Below are positions 44,744 through 53,967 of a DNA stretch of 64,000 nucleotides, in pieces. The notes beneath the pieces are model-generated. The model saw nothing but the letters and a program-made list of their open reading frames with translations. It was not told the origin of the DNA and searched no databases. This DNA comes from Stutzerimonas stutzeri. GTDB lineage: Bacteria > Pseudomonadota > Gammaproteobacteria > Pseudomonadales > Pseudomonadaceae. Every line of letters begins with the position of its first letter. Position 1 is the stretch's first letter. The position numbers were made by a program, and so were the translations under genes. The DNA is taken from the NCBI RefSeq assembly GCF_038561965.1, contig NZ_CP139348.1, positions 4,588,001-4,652,000 of the forward strand, read 5' to 3'.

Positions 44744-45262
44744 TCAGCCAGCGATCGGGGTGCGCCAGTCGTCGGAGCCGGAGGTGCCGGAGACTTCATG
44801 GGTCCAGACGATCTTGCGGTAGGTGAAGTACACGTCTTCCAGATGGGTGAAATGGGACATGTTCGGGTCCTGGCAGTTGGGCATGCGCGACTGCACGTCG
44901 ACGATCACCGCATCTTCCAGCTCGATGGTGTAGTAGTGCTCCTGAGTGCCAGTCGAGGAAGTTCGGTACCACTCCAGACGGCACTTGTTCAGGCGCTCGC
45001 CAGAAGTCAGGGCGTTGAAGATCAGCGGCGACGACTTGTCGAACACCTTGGTGATCATCAGTGGCTTGTGCACGCGCTGGCCGGTGGGCTGACCGGACTG
45101 TGGGTCGCGCGGGATGATGACCTGATGCTGGAAAGCCTGCACCAGAATCTGGTCTTCATGACCTTCCTGGAAAATGTTACCCACCGAGTCCTCGGTGAAG
45201 GTACCGGCGGTAATCAGGCCTTGCTTAGTGCCTTCGAGGGACAGGTATGCGGGTGTTGGCAT
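44744..45262 (-). CDS. hcp: T6SS tube protein Hcp (TssD)
   Basis: Hcp (172 residues) stacks in hexameric rings to form the T6SS inner tube and can carry effectors. Typical sequence: PTPAYLSLEGTKQGLITAG, HQVIIPRDPQSGQPTGQRVHKPLMITKVFDKSSPLIFNAL and the beta-hairpin EHYYTIELEDAVIVD. AAGGAGAG precedes the ATG by seven bases. No sheath or membrane-complex genes are nearby, so this is an auxiliary (orphan) cluster that depends on a T6SS elsewhere. Confidence 0.95.
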   Translation of the reverse strand: MPTPAYLSLEGTKQGLITAGTFTEDSVGNIFQEGHEDQILVQAFQHQVIIPRDPQSGQPTGQRVHKPLMITKVFDKSSPLIFNALTSGERLNKCRLEWYRTSSTGTQEHYYTIELEDAVIVDVQSRMPNCQDPNMSHFTHLEDVYFTYRKIVWTHEVSGTSGSDDWRTPIAG

Positions 45263-45604
45263 GAGAGCTCTCCTTGCTGGGAATCGAAATGCCTAATGGC
45301 AGCTTTCCCGTTACACGGCTCATGCCATCTATTAAAAAACTATATTTTTCAACAAGTTAATCACCAGGCAATGTAAGTGACCTTAGCCTGTTGGGTGACT
45401 GATCACAGAAAGCTGCGCAACTATTAGCGCAGCCCAGGGAAAAAGCTGCGCAGTGGTCCTAGAACCCTTAGGCCATAAGCCTGAAGGCGAACTATCCACA
45501 ATGTTATCCACAGAGAATGTGGCAAGAAGCTGCGCAGTTGGACCACAGATGCTGCTCGCGACACATGGAACAGGCTGCTGTCGCCCTGCAGCCTTTTTGC
45601 AGGC
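45263..45604. other. hcp upstream region with DnaA-box-like sites and AAGCTGCGCA repeats
   Basis: No credible gene; a short minus-strand frame at 45383-45652 overlaps the sRNA terminator. AAGCTGCGCA occurs three times in direct orientation at 45411-45420, 45444-45453 and 45527-45536. TTATCCACA at 45504-45512 is a perfect DnaA-box sequence and CTATCCACA at 45492-45500 is one mismatch away. A short AT-rich run is at 45330-45356, a likely hcp promoter. Confidence 0.6.
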
Positions 45605-45733
45605 AAAAAAAACCTCGAACTTCATTGGGGGAGGGGGAAGTTCGAGGTCCAAATCCGGACCGCTAGGGCGGGGTCCAGAGATCTGCCAACACTTAACACA
45701 ACAAGGAGCATCGAAGGGCTTTCACACCCTTCG
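45605..45733 (-). ncRNA. ersA: ErsA-like small RNA downstream of polA
   Basis: A transcript from about 45733 to the T tract at 45605 would be about 129 nt. It would begin with a hairpin (GAAGGG ... CCCTTC) and end with a rho-independent terminator (CCTCGAACTTC and GAAGTTCGAGG, then eight T) whose loop region is C-rich (CCCCCTCCCCC). In P. aeruginosa the Spot-42-like sRNA ErsA (132 nt) is encoded right next to polA and transcribed by sigma-22. Length, position, direction and the upstream sigma-22-like promoter all fit; direct sequence identity to ErsA is not checked. Confidence 0.72.
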
Positions 45734-45738
45734 CATGC

Positions 45739-45767
45739 TCTGACCGAGGAGTTGCAGCGAAAGTTTC
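45739..45767 (-). promoter_or_regulatory. sigma-22 (AlgU)-like promoter of the ersA candidate
   Basis: On the minus strand GAAACTT (45767-45761) is followed by 17 bases and TCAGA (45743-45739), close to the AlgU consensus GAACTT-N16/17-TCTGA. The transcription start would be near 45733. This is the sigma factor known to drive ErsA. Confidence 0.55.
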
Positions 45768-45818
45768 AGCCGCCACGAAAAAAATTGTCGACTAGCGACG
45801 TTTTCTGGCAACACTCGG

Positions 45819-48563
45819 TCAATGGGCCTCGTCCCAGTTGTTGCCAACGCCCGCTTCCACCAGCAGCGGCACATCCAGCGTCGCGGCTTGGCTCATCAGT
45901 GGGCAAATCGCCTCGCGCACCTGCTCGACCAAGTCCTCACGCACCTCCAGCACCAACTCATCATGCACCTGCAGGATCACCCGAGCATCCAGCCCGCTCT
46001 GCTGCAGCCAATCGTCCACGGCAATCATCGCGCGCTTGATGATGTCTGCCGCGGTGCCCTGCATGGGCGCATTGATCGCGGTGCGTTCGGCGCCCTTGCG
46101 CATGGCGCCGTTCTTCGAGTTGATCTCCGGCAGGTATAGCCGGCGGCCGAACAGCGTCTCCACGTAGCCCTGCTCCGCCGCCTGGGTGCGGGTACGCTCC
46201 ATGTAGGCGAGCACGCCGGGGTAGCGGGCGAAATAGCGGTCGATGTATTCCTGCGCTTCTTTGCGGCCGACATCAATCTGCTTGGCCAGGCCGAACGCGC
46301 TCATGCCGTAGATCAGGCCGAAGTTGATCGCCTTGGCGCTGCGGCGCTGGTCATTGCTGACTTGCTCCAGCGGTACGCCGAAGACTTCGGCGGCGGTGGC
46401 GCGGTGGACGTCCAGATCGTTCTGGAAGGCGTACAGCAGACCCGCATCCTGCGCCAGGTGCGCCATGATGCGCAGCTCGATCTGCGAATAATCCGCCGCC
46501 AGCAGTTTGTAGCCCGGCGCGGCGACAAAGGCCTGACGAATGCGTCGACCCTCGGCAGTGCGGATCGGGATGTTCTGCAGGTTTGGATCCGAGGAAGAAA
46601 GCCGGCCAGTAGCCGTCACTGCCTGGTGGTAGCTGGTATGAATACGCCCGGTGCGTGGATTGATCTGCTGCGGCAGCTTATCGGTGTAGGTGCCCTTGAG
46701 CTTACTCAGGGAGCGGTGCTGCATGATCACCTTGGGCAGCGGATAGTTCTGCTCGGCCAGGTCGGCCAGCACGCTTTCGGCCGTGGACGGCTGACCGCCG
46801 GCGGTTTTGGAAAGCACTGGGCAACCCAACTTTTCATAGAGGATCGCGCCGAGCTGCTTGGGCGAGCCGAGGTTGAATTCCTCACCCGCCATCTCAAAAG
46901 CTTCGCGCTCAAGCTCGACGAGCTTGTTGCCGATCTCGACGCTCTGCAGGCCCAGCAGGTTGGCATCGACCAGCGCGCCGTTGCGCTCGATGCGCGCAAG
47001 CACCGGCACCAGCGGCATTTCGATCTCGGTCAATACCCTGAGCAACGAGGGCGTCTGTTCTAACTTGCCAAGCAGCGTCCGGTGCAAGCGCAAGGTGACA
47101 TCGGCGTCCTCGGCGGCGTAGGGACCGGCCTGCTCGATGGCGATCTGGTCGAACGTCAGCTGCTTGGCGCCCTTGCCGGCGATGTCCTCGAAGCGGATGG
47201 TGCCCCGCCCGAGGTACTTGAGCGCTAGGCTATCCATGTCGTGGCGCGTGGCGGTGGCGTCGAGCACGTAGGATTCGAGCATGGTGTCGAAGGTCATGCC
47301 GCGCATCTCGATGCCGTAGCGCATCAGTACGTTCATGTCGTACTTACCGTGCTGGCAGACCTTGGTTTTCGCCGGATCTTCCAGCAGCGGCTTGAGTGCG
47401 GCGAGCACGGCATCGAGATCGAGCTGTTGCGGTACGCCCATATAGCTGTGACCGAGCGGCACGTAGGCGGCTTTGCCGACCTCGATGGCAAAGGACACCC
47501 CGACCAGTTGTGCCTTCTGCGCGTCGATGCTGGTGGTTTCTGTGTCGAAGGCGAAACACTCGGCGTTCTTCAGGCGATCGAGCCAGGCATCGAACTCGGC
47601 CTGCTCGAGGATCGTGGTGTACTCGGCTTCGGCTTGAATGGAGCAGCCTTCGGGCTGCACCTCGCAGTTCTCGCCGGCCGCCTTGGCCTCGCGCAGCAGG
47701 TCGTCCAGCCAGTTCTTGAATTCCAGCTCGCGGTACAGCGCGATCAACGCCTCGCGACGCGGCTCGCCGGGCATCAGATCGGCAACTTCGACATCCAGCG
47801 CCACATCGAGCTTGATGGTCGCCAGCTCGTAGGACATGAAAGCCGCGTCACGATGCTCGGCGAGTTTTGCGCCCAGCGTCTTGGCTCCCCGGATCGGCAG
47901 GCCGGCGACCTGATCGAGGCTCTCGTACAAACCCTTGAGCCCGCCGGGAATACCATTGAGCAGGCCGCAAGCGGTCTTTTCACCGACGCCAGGCACACCG
48001 GGAATGTTGTCGACCTTGTCGCCCATCAGCGCGAGAAAATCGATGATCAGCTCAGGGCCAACGCCGAACTTGTTCTTCACCCCTTCGATGTCGTAGACGC
48101 TGCCGGTCATGGTATTGACCAGAGTGACGTGGGGACAGACAAGCTGGGCCATGTCCTTGTCGCCAGTAGAGATCACCACATCACGACCCAGCGCCGCGCA
48201 CTGCCGGGCCAGGGTGCCGATTACATCGTCGGCCTCGACCCCTTCCACGCAGAGCAGCGGCATGCCAAGGGCACGCACGCTGGCGTGCAGCGGTTCGACC
48301 TGGGAGCGCAGGTCATCCGGCATCGGCGGACGATGGGACTTGTACTCGGCGAACAAGGTGTCACGAAAGGTCGGTCCCTTGGCGTCGAAGACCACCGCAA
48401 ACGGGCTGTCCGGGTACTGCCGGCGCAGGCTGAGCAGCATGTTCAGCACGCCCTTGACCGCCCCGGTCGGCTTGCCGGTCGAGGTGGTCAGCGGAGGCAG
48501 GGCATGAAAGGCGCGATAGAGGTAGGACGAACCGTCCACCAGGACGAGGGGGGCTTGGCTCAT
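45819..48563 (-). CDS. polA: DNA polymerase I
   Basis: Pol I (914 residues) fills gaps in repair and lagging-strand maturation. The 5'-nuclease domain ([38 protein letters not shown]) comes first, then the 3'-5' exonuclease with [13 protein letters not shown] and the [12 protein letters not shown] motif, and the polymerase domain with [28 protein letters not shown] and the C-terminal [11 protein letters not shown]. The ATG at 48563 is chosen over an upstream in-frame start because the conserved N-terminus begins there. The gene order polA-DUF2782-thrB (divergent) is that of P. aeruginosa. Confidence 0.97.
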   Translation of the reverse strand: MSQAPLVLVDGSSYLYRAFHALPPLTTSTGKPTGAVKGVLNMLLSLRRQYPDSPFAVVFDAKGPTFRDTLFAEYKSHRPPMPDDLRSQVEPLHASVRALGMPLLCVEGVEADDVIGTLARQCAALGRDVVISTGDKDMAQLVCPHVTLVNTMTGSVYDIEGVKNKFGVGPELIIDFLALMGDKVDNIPGVPGVGEKTACGLLNGIPGGLKGLYESLDQVAGLPIRGAKTLGAKLAEHRDAAFMSYELATIKLDVALDVEVADLMPGEPRREALIALYRELEFKNWLDDLLREAKAAGENCEVQPEGCSIQAEAEYTTILEQAEFDAWLDRLKNAECFAFDTETTSIDAQKAQLVGVSFAIEVGKAAYVPLGHSYMGVPQQLDLDAVLAALKPLLEDPAKTKVCQHGKYDMNVLMRYGIEMRGMTFDTMLESYVLDATATRHDMDSLALKYLGRGTIRFEDIAGKGAKQLTFDQIAIEQAGPYAAEDADVTLRLHRTLLGKLEQTPSLLRVLTEIEMPLVPVLARIERNGALVDANLLGLQSVEIGNKLVELEREAFEMAGEEFNLGSPKQLGAILYEKLGCPVLSKTAGGQPSTAESVLADLAEQNYPLPKVIMQHRSLSKLKGTYTDKLPQQINPRTGRIHTSYHQAVTATGRLSSSDPNLQNIPIRTAEGRRIRQAFVAAPGYKLLAADYSQIELRIMAHLAQDAGLLYAFQNDLDVHRATAAEVFGVPLEQVSNDQRRSAKAINFGLIYGMSAFGLAKQIDVGRKEAQEYIDRYFARYPGVLAYMERTRTQAAEQGYVETLFGRRLYLPEINSKNGAMRKGAERTAINAPMQGTAADIIKRAMIAVDDWLQQSGLDARVILQVHDELVLEVREDLVEQVREAICPLMSQAATLDVPLLVEAGVGNNWDEAH

Positions 48564-48639
48564 GAGCGGAATCAACCTTTTCGGCGGGCCCGGAGCTAGA
48601 ATGCGAAGGACCACTTATCGACAAAGGGACAAGGTTACC

Positions 48640-48924
48640 ATGCGCGCTCTCAAACACCTGATGCTGGCCAGCCTGCTGGCGTGCGCTCCCCTGGCCGGTT
48701 TCGCCCAGGAGTCGGTCGATGGCGAGCCGGACGTAACCATCCGTCAGGAGGGCGACCGTACCGTCGAGGAATACCGCGTCAACGGCTTCCTCTATGCAGT
48801 GAAGGTCACCCCCAAGCACGGCAAGCCTTACTTTCTGGTGCGCGCCGATGGCAACGACGGCAACTTCGTTCGCGCCGACCAACCAGACATGCTGATTCCT
48901 TCCTGGAAGATCTTCAGCTGGTAA
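48640..48924 (+). CDS. DUF2782 periplasmic protein
   Basis: A 94-residue protein with a signal peptide (LMLASLLACAPLAGFA) and the DUF2782 core (VTIRQEGDRTVEEYRVNGFLYAVKVTPKHGKPYFLVRAD). AAGGGACAAGG precedes the ATG. It is divergent from polA and followed 24 bases later by thrB, as in other pseudomonads. Its function is unknown. Confidence 0.85.
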   Translation: MRALKHLMLASLLACAPLAGFAQESVDGEPDVTIRQEGDRTVEEYRVNGFLYAVKVTPKHGKPYFLVRADGNDGNFVRADQPDMLIPSWKIFSW

Positions 48925-48948
48925 TCCATGAGTCGCTAGGAGCACAGC

Positions 48949-49902
48949 ATGTCGGTATTCACGCCCCTGCAACGCGATGAACTGGAGGCCTTTCTGGCGC
49001 CGTACCGGCTCGGCCGGCTGCGCGACTTTCAGGGCATCGTCGCAGGCAGCGAGAACAGCAATTTCTTCGTCAGCCTCGATCAGGGTGAATATGTACTGAC
49101 GCTGATCGAGCGTGGCCCGAGCCAGGATTTGCCGTTCTTCATCGAACTGCTCGACGTGCTGCACCGTGCCGGCCTGCCGGTGCCCTATGCGCTGCGCAGC
49201 GAGCAGGGCGAGGCGCTGCGCGAGCTGGCGGAAAAGCCTGCGCTGCTGCAACCACGTCTGGCCGGCAAGCATGTGATGGATCCGAATCCACACCACTGCG
49301 CCGAGGTCGGACGGCTGCTGGCGCGTCTTCATCTGGCCACTCGCGAGCACATCCTCGAACGCGCCAGCGACCGCGGCCTGGACTGGATGCAGGCACAGGG
49401 GCCAAGCCTGGCGCTGAACCTGCCCGACGATCAGCTGCCACTCTTGCGCGATGGCCTGGCGGAGATCGCCGAGTTGCGACCGAAGCTGCTCGCCCTGCCG
49501 CGGGCCAACCTGCATGCCGATCTGTTCCGCGACAACGTGCTGTTCGAAGGCGGCCATCTGACCGGCGTGATCGATTTCTACAACGCCTGCTCGGGCCCGA
49601 TGCTCTACGACGTGGCCATCGCCGTGAACGACTGGTGCTCGCACCCCAACGGCGAAATCGACGGCGAGCGCAGCGAACCCTTGCTGGCGGCCTACTCCGC
49701 GCTGCGTCGTTTCACCCCGGCCGAAGCCGAACTCTGGCAGCCGATGCTGCGCGTGGGCTGTGTGCGTTTCTGGCTGTCGCGGCTGATTGCGGCGCAGCGT
49801 CACGAAGGCAAGACGGACGTGCAGGTGAAAGATCCTGATGAGTTTCACCGCCTGCTGAAGGCGCGCCAGCATCCCTCCAGCGCGCTGCCTTTCGCTTTCT
49901 AA
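48949..49902 (+). CDS. thrB: homoserine kinase ThrB
   Basis: This 317-residue homoserine kinase is of the Pseudomonas aminoglycoside-phosphotransferase-like type. Motifs: an N-terminal GSENSNFFVSLDQGEYVLTLIE nucleotide region, the catalytic HADLFRDNVLFEGG, and IDFYNACSGPMLYDVAI with the metal-binding Asp. It phosphorylates homoserine for threonine biosynthesis. Confidence 0.94.
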   Translation: MSVFTPLQRDELEAFLAPYRLGRLRDFQGIVAGSENSNFFVSLDQGEYVLTLIERGPSQDLPFFIELLDVLHRAGLPVPYALRSEQGEALRELAEKPALLQPRLAGKHVMDPNPHHCAEVGRLLARLHLATREHILERASDRGLDWMQAQGPSLALNLPDDQLPLLRDGLAEIAELRPKLLALPRANLHADLFRDNVLFEGGHLTGVIDFYNACSGPMLYDVAIAVNDWCSHPNGEIDGERSEPLLAAYSALRRFTPAEAELWQPMLRVGCVRFWLSRLIAAQRHEGKTDVQVKDPDEFHRLLKARQHPSSALPFAF

Positions 49903-50068
49903 ATCGAATCCCAGACACAAACCCCGCGCGAAAGCGTTCAACGCCTCGCAAATTCTCCAGCGCAACTTGCGACCGCCGGGGCTTTACCCCAAAGTGCCGG
50001 CCGCACAGGACGCACGCTGGCAGCAGCCGGAGCGCGCAACGCCCCTCATCATCGAAAGGAATCGATGC

Positions 50069-50695
50069 ATGCCCTCCATCTATCAGCTCAAACCCCGCTT
50101 CCAGGCGCTACTGCGCCCCCTGGTTCAGCATCTCTATGAGCGCGGCATCACCGCCAATCAGGTCACGCTGGCAGCACTGGTCGTTTCGCTGGCGGTTGCC
50201 GCGGCGGTCGCGCTGCTGGTCGAGCACCTCTGGATTTTTCTGCTGATCCCACTGTGGATGCTGCTGCGCATGGCGCTGAACGCCATCGACGGCATGCTGG
50301 CCCGCGAGTTCGGGCAGCAATCGAAGCTCGGTGCCTACCTCAACGAACTCTGCGACGTGGCCGCCGATGCAGCGCTCTATCTTCCGCTGGCCCTGGTGCC
50401 GGGTGTCTGGCCTGCTGCCGTGGTGCTGGTGGTAGTGCTCGCGGCACTGGCCGAATACGCCGGCGTACTCGGCCCGATGGTTGGCGCCTCACGCCGCTAC
50501 GACGGCCCCATGGGCAAGAGCGACCGGGCGTTTGCCTTCGGCGTCTTGGCGGCTGGAATCGCCCTGGGCCTGTTGCCCTCTGCCTGGGTCAACGGCCTTT
50601 TGCTGCTGATCGCCGTACTGTCGATCGTCACGTTGATCAACCGGATCAGGCAAGGCCTTGCGGAAACCGCATCCGCACCAGCCAAAGCCAACTGA
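50069..50695 (+). CDS. CDP-alcohol phosphatidyltransferase (YnbA-like)
   Basis: A 208-residue membrane enzyme that would join a CDP-diacylglycerol to an alcohol. The family motif is visible from residue 74: D74-G75-x2-A78-R79-x8-G88-x3-N92-x3-D96. The first Asp of the second pair is Asn92 in place of the usual Asp. Helices follow (ALYLPLALVPGVWPAAVVLVVVLAAL). AAGGAA precedes the ATG. It opens a three-gene module with an acyltransferase and a CdsA-like protein, similar in content to E. coli ynbA-ynbB. Its product is unknown. Confidence 0.82.
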   Translation: MPSIYQLKPRFQALLRPLVQHLYERGITANQVTLAALVVSLAVAAAVALLVEHLWIFLLIPLWMLLRMALNAIDGMLAREFGQQSKLGAYLNELCDVAADAALYLPLALVPGVWPAAVVLVVVLAALAEYAGVLGPMVGASRRYDGPMGKSDRAFAFGVLAAGIALGLLPSAWVNGLLLLIAVLSIVTLINRIRQGLAETASAPAKAN

Positions 50696-50747
50696 AATAC
50701 CCGTCCAGCACCCCCGCCTTTCGCTAGAAAACCGAGGAACACCACTC

Positions 50748-51368
50748 ATGCTCGGCTTCCTGCTCGCCTTCGCGGTCACTTCCGTTGCCCGCCTGCTGAC
50801 CGGTACACGTAGCCTTTGGATCGGCTGCGCGCCGCTCAACAAGCAGCGTATCTATTTCGCCAACCACAGCAGCCATGGAGATTTCGTGCTGCTCTGGGCA
50901 TCGCTACCGCCCGACCTGCGGCGCAGAACCCGGCCCGTGGCCGGTGCCGATTACTGGCAAAGCAGCGCGCTGCGCCGCTTCGTCATTCATCGTCTGTTCA
51001 ATGGCGTGCTGGTGGATCGCGAGCGCAGCGGTCCGGAGTCCAATCCGCTGCAGCCGATGCTCGACGCCATGGCTGGCGGCGACTCGTTGATTCTCTTTCC
51101 CGAAGGTACGCGCAACCTGGAAGACGGCCTGCTGCCGTTCAAGAGTGGCTTGTATCGCCTGGGCCTGGCCTGCCCGGACGTGGAACTGGTACCGGTGTGG
51201 ATCGCCAACCTCAATCGGGTGATGCCCAAGGGTCGCAGCCTGCCGCTGCCTCTGCTGTGCAGCGTGAGTTTCGGCGCACCGATGAGCATCGAGAAGGACG
51301 AGGACAAGGACGCGTTTCTGCAGCGCGCTCGCCTGGCTTTGCTTGAACTGGCCCCCAAGGAAGACTGA
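50748..51368 (+). CDS. 1-acyl-glycerol-3-phosphate acyltransferase-like protein
   Basis: A 206-residue PlsC-type acyltransferase. It has a hydrophobic N-terminus (MLGFLLAFAVTSVARLL), the HX4D catalytic motif H40-SSHG-D45 and FPEGTR near residue 120. It would acylate a lysophosphatidate-like acceptor, supplying substrate for the next enzyme. It lies 52 bases after the CDP-alcohol enzyme and one base before the CdsA-like gene. Confidence 0.85.
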   Translation: MLGFLLAFAVTSVARLLTGTRSLWIGCAPLNKQRIYFANHSSHGDFVLLWASLPPDLRRRTRPVAGADYWQSSALRRFVIHRLFNGVLVDRERSGPESNPLQPMLDAMAGGDSLILFPEGTRNLEDGLLPFKSGLYRLGLACPDVELVPVWIANLNRVMPKGRSLPLPLLCSVSFGAPMSIEKDEDKDAFLQRARLALLELAPKED

Positions 51369-51369
51369 C

Positions 51370-52302
51370 ATGGATCGCAATACTCTGCTGCTGTTCGCCG
51401 GTATCGGCGCCCTGCTCGCCGTCGCCTCGCTGATAGGCTTCGTGCTCAAACACCGCAGCGGCGCCGAAACCAGCCCGGTGATCGACAACCTCAACGCGCG
51501 CATCAACGCCTGGTGGGTGATGGTCGCAGTGATCGGCATCGCCTTCTGGCTCGGCCACACCGCGGTGGTCATCCTGTTCTATCTGGTGTCCTTCTTCGCG
51601 CTGCGCGAATTCATGACACTGACCCCTACACGCAGCAGCGATTACCCGGCACTGGTCGCGGCGTTCTACCTCGTTCTACCCCTGCAATATCTGCTGGTGG
51701 GCGTTGGCTGGTATGGCCTGTTCGCCATCTTCATTCCGGTCTACGTCTTCCTGCTGCTGCCCATCCTGGCGTCGCTGGGTGGCGATACCACACGTTTTCT
51801 CGAACGTGCGTCCAAGGTGCAGTGGGGCCTGATGATCGCAGTATTCTGCGTCTCCCACGTTCCTGCCCTGCTCACCCTTGAGATTGCCGGCTACGAAGGC
51901 CGCAACCTGCTGCTGATCGCCTGGCTGATCATCGTCGTGCAGCTCTCCGACGTGCTGCAGTACGTCTGCGGCAAACTGGCCGGCAAGCACAAGATCGCCC
52001 CGCGGCTGTCGCCGTCGAAAACCGTCGAAGGCTTCGTTGGTGGCATCCTGCTGGCGACCCTGATCGGCGCAGCGCTGTGCTGGATCACCCCGTTCAGCTG
52101 GTGGCAGGCGGCGCTCATGGCGCTGTTGCTGAACCTGTTGGGCTTCTTTGGCGGGCTGGTGATGTCGGCGATCAAGCGCGACCGCGGCGTCAAGGACTGG
52201 GGCCACATGATCGAAGGCCATGGCGGCATGCTCGATCGGCTGGATTCGGTCTGTTTCGCCGCACCGATCTTCTTCCATCTGGTGCGCTACGGCTGGACCT
52301 GA
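51370..52302 (+). CDS. phosphatidate cytidylyltransferase (CdsA family)
   Basis: A 310-residue polytopic membrane enzyme making CDP-diacylglycerol from phosphatidate and CTP. It has seven or eight helices, SPSKTVEGFVGG and the family signature SAIKRDRGVKDWG-x2-IEGHGGMLDRLDS. A Gly-Glu-Gly replaces the common PGHGG's Pro. It starts one base after the acyltransferase stop, so translation is probably coupled. It is an additional CdsA; the essential cdsA usually lies near dxr. Confidence 0.88.
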   Translation: MDRNTLLLFAGIGALLAVASLIGFVLKHRSGAETSPVIDNLNARINAWWVMVAVIGIAFWLGHTAVVILFYLVSFFALREFMTLTPTRSSDYPALVAAFYLVLPLQYLLVGVGWYGLFAIFIPVYVFLLLPILASLGGDTTRFLERASKVQWGLMIAVFCVSHVPALLTLEIAGYEGRNLLLIAWLIIVVQLSDVLQYVCGKLAGKHKIAPRLSPSKTVEGFVGGILLATLIGAALCWITPFSWWQAALMALLLNLLGFFGGLVMSAIKRDRGVKDWGHMIEGHGGMLDRLDSVCFAAPIFFHLVRYGWT

Positions 52303-52565
52303 CCAGCCAGAACGCCCAGAACCGCAAGGCGAACCGGCGATTGCCGCGAGGGTCGAAACTGTAAATGCGGCGCCTAACAGGCGCCGCAGCATTTCGTTCG
52401 CCAAAACGGAGCGCCCACCACTGCAACACTACCGCGTTAAGATGTCGGCAAGCATGCTGTCGCCAGCGCGGTGGGCAGACGATAACTGCAGGCGGTGATC
52501 TTGCAGCCGCAGTAGTAGGTGCACCCGCTCCTCGATGGGTTCGCCATCGAATTCAGGAATCATTG

Positions 52566-53939
52566 ATGACTCAACGCAACGTAATCAACGCCTCGGTTAG
52601 CCCCAAGGGCAGCCTGGAAACCCTCTCGCAACGCGAAGTACAGCAACTGAGTGAAGTCGGCTCCGGCAGCACGCACAAGCTGTTCCGCCAGTGCGCCCTG
52701 GCAATCCTCAACACCGGCACGCGCATCGACAATGCCAAGACCATCCTCGAAGCCTACGAGGACTTCGAGGTGCGCATCCTGCAGCAGGATCGCGGCGTGC
52801 GCCTCGAGCTGTTCAATGCACCGGCTGACGCATTCGTCGATGGCGAGATGATCGCCAGCACTCGCGAAATGCTCTTCAGCGCATTGCGCGACATCGTCTA
52901 TACCGAAAGCGAGCTGAGCAGCGCGCGCATCGACCTGAGTACATCCCAGGGGATCACCGACTACGTCTTCCACCTGCTGCGCAACGCCCGCACCCTGCGT
53001 CCAGGCATCGAGCCGAACCTGGTGGTGTGCTGGGGCGGTCACTCGATCAGCACCGAAGAATACAAGTACAGCAAGCGCGTCGGTCACGAACTGGGCCTGC
53101 GCAGCCTGGATGTCTGCACCGGCTGTGGCCCTGGCGTGATGAAGGGGCCCATGAAGGGCGCCACCATTGCCCATGCCAAGCAGCGCCGCAACGGTAGCCG
53201 TTATCTGGGGCTGACAGAGCCCGGCATCATCGCCGCGGAGGCACCGAACCCGATCGTCAACGAACTGGTGATCCTGCCGGACATCGAGAAGCGCCTGGAG
53301 GCTTTCGTCCGTGTCGGCCACGGCATCATCATCTTCCCCGGTGGCGTCGGCACCGCCGAGGAATTTCTCTACCTGCTCGGCATCCTGCTGCACCCGGCCA
53401 ATCGTGACGTCCCGTTCCCGGTCATCCTCACTGGGCCTAGCGATGCGGCGGATTACCTGCAGCAGCTGCACGATTTCGTCGGCGCGACCCTTGGCGAAGA
53501 GGCCCAGGAGCGTTACCAGATCGTCTTCAACGACCCCACCGAAGTGGCCCGTCAGATGGCCGAAGGCCTGCGCGAAGTACGACGGTTCCGCCGCGAGCGC
53601 AACGATGCGTTCCATTTCAACTGGCTGCTGAAGATCGAAGAAGGCTTCCAGCGGCCCTTCGATCCTACGCACGAAGCCATGGCGAGCCTGCCGCTGCGCC
53701 GCGATCTGCCACCGCACGAACTGGCCGCCAACCTACGTCGTGCCTTCTCCGGCATCGTCGCCGGCAACGTCAAGGACAAGGGCATCCGCCGCATCGAGCA
53801 GTACGGCCGTTACGAGATCCACGGCGACGCGGCGATCATGCAGCCGCTGGACAAGCTGCTGCAGGCTTTCGTCGAACAGCACCGCATGAAGCTGCCCGGC
53901 GGCGTGCCGTATACACCGTGCTATCGCGTGGTCAGCTGA
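52566..53939 (+). CDS. ppnN: nucleotide 5'-monophosphate nucleosidase PpnN
   Basis: A 457-residue PpnN (YgdH) protein, which cleaves the N-glycosidic bond of nucleoside monophosphates and responds to (p)ppGpp in E. coli. It has an N-terminal and a C-terminal PpnN domain around a LOG core with the PGGVGTAEEFLYLLGILL motif near residue 258. AGGA lies eight bases before the ATG at 52566. Confidence 0.92.
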   Translation: MTQRNVINASVSPKGSLETLSQREVQQLSEVGSGSTHKLFRQCALAILNTGTRIDNAKTILEAYEDFEVRILQQDRGVRLELFNAPADAFVDGEMIASTREMLFSALRDIVYTESELSSARIDLSTSQGITDYVFHLLRNARTLRPGIEPNLVVCWGGHSISTEEYKYSKRVGHELGLRSLDVCTGCGPGVMKGPMKGATIAHAKQRRNGSRYLGLTEPGIIAAEAPNPIVNELVILPDIEKRLEAFVRVGHGIIIFPGGVGTAEEFLYLLGILLHPANRDVPFPVILTGPSDAADYLQQLHDFVGATLGEEAQERYQIVFNDPTEVARQMAEGLREVRRFRRERNDAFHFNWLLKIEEGFQRPFDPTHEAMASLPLRRDLPPHELAANLRRAFSGIVAGNVKDKGIRRIEQYGRYEIHGDAAIMQPLDKLLQAFVEQHRMKLPGGVPYTPCYRVVS

Positions 53940-53967
53940 CTACGCGCAACATGCACAGCGGCGCTCG

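Noticed and set aside
45263..45420. Sigma-54 promoter for hcp
   Set aside because: The best spacing match on the minus strand is TGGTGA-N5-TTGT, which lacks the conserved GC at -12.
45383..45743. Short open frames upstream of hcp on both strands
   Set aside because: They overlap the sRNA terminator and lack starts with ribosome sites.
47241..48599. 452-codon antisense frame over polA
   Set aside because: Shadow of polA with no domain content.
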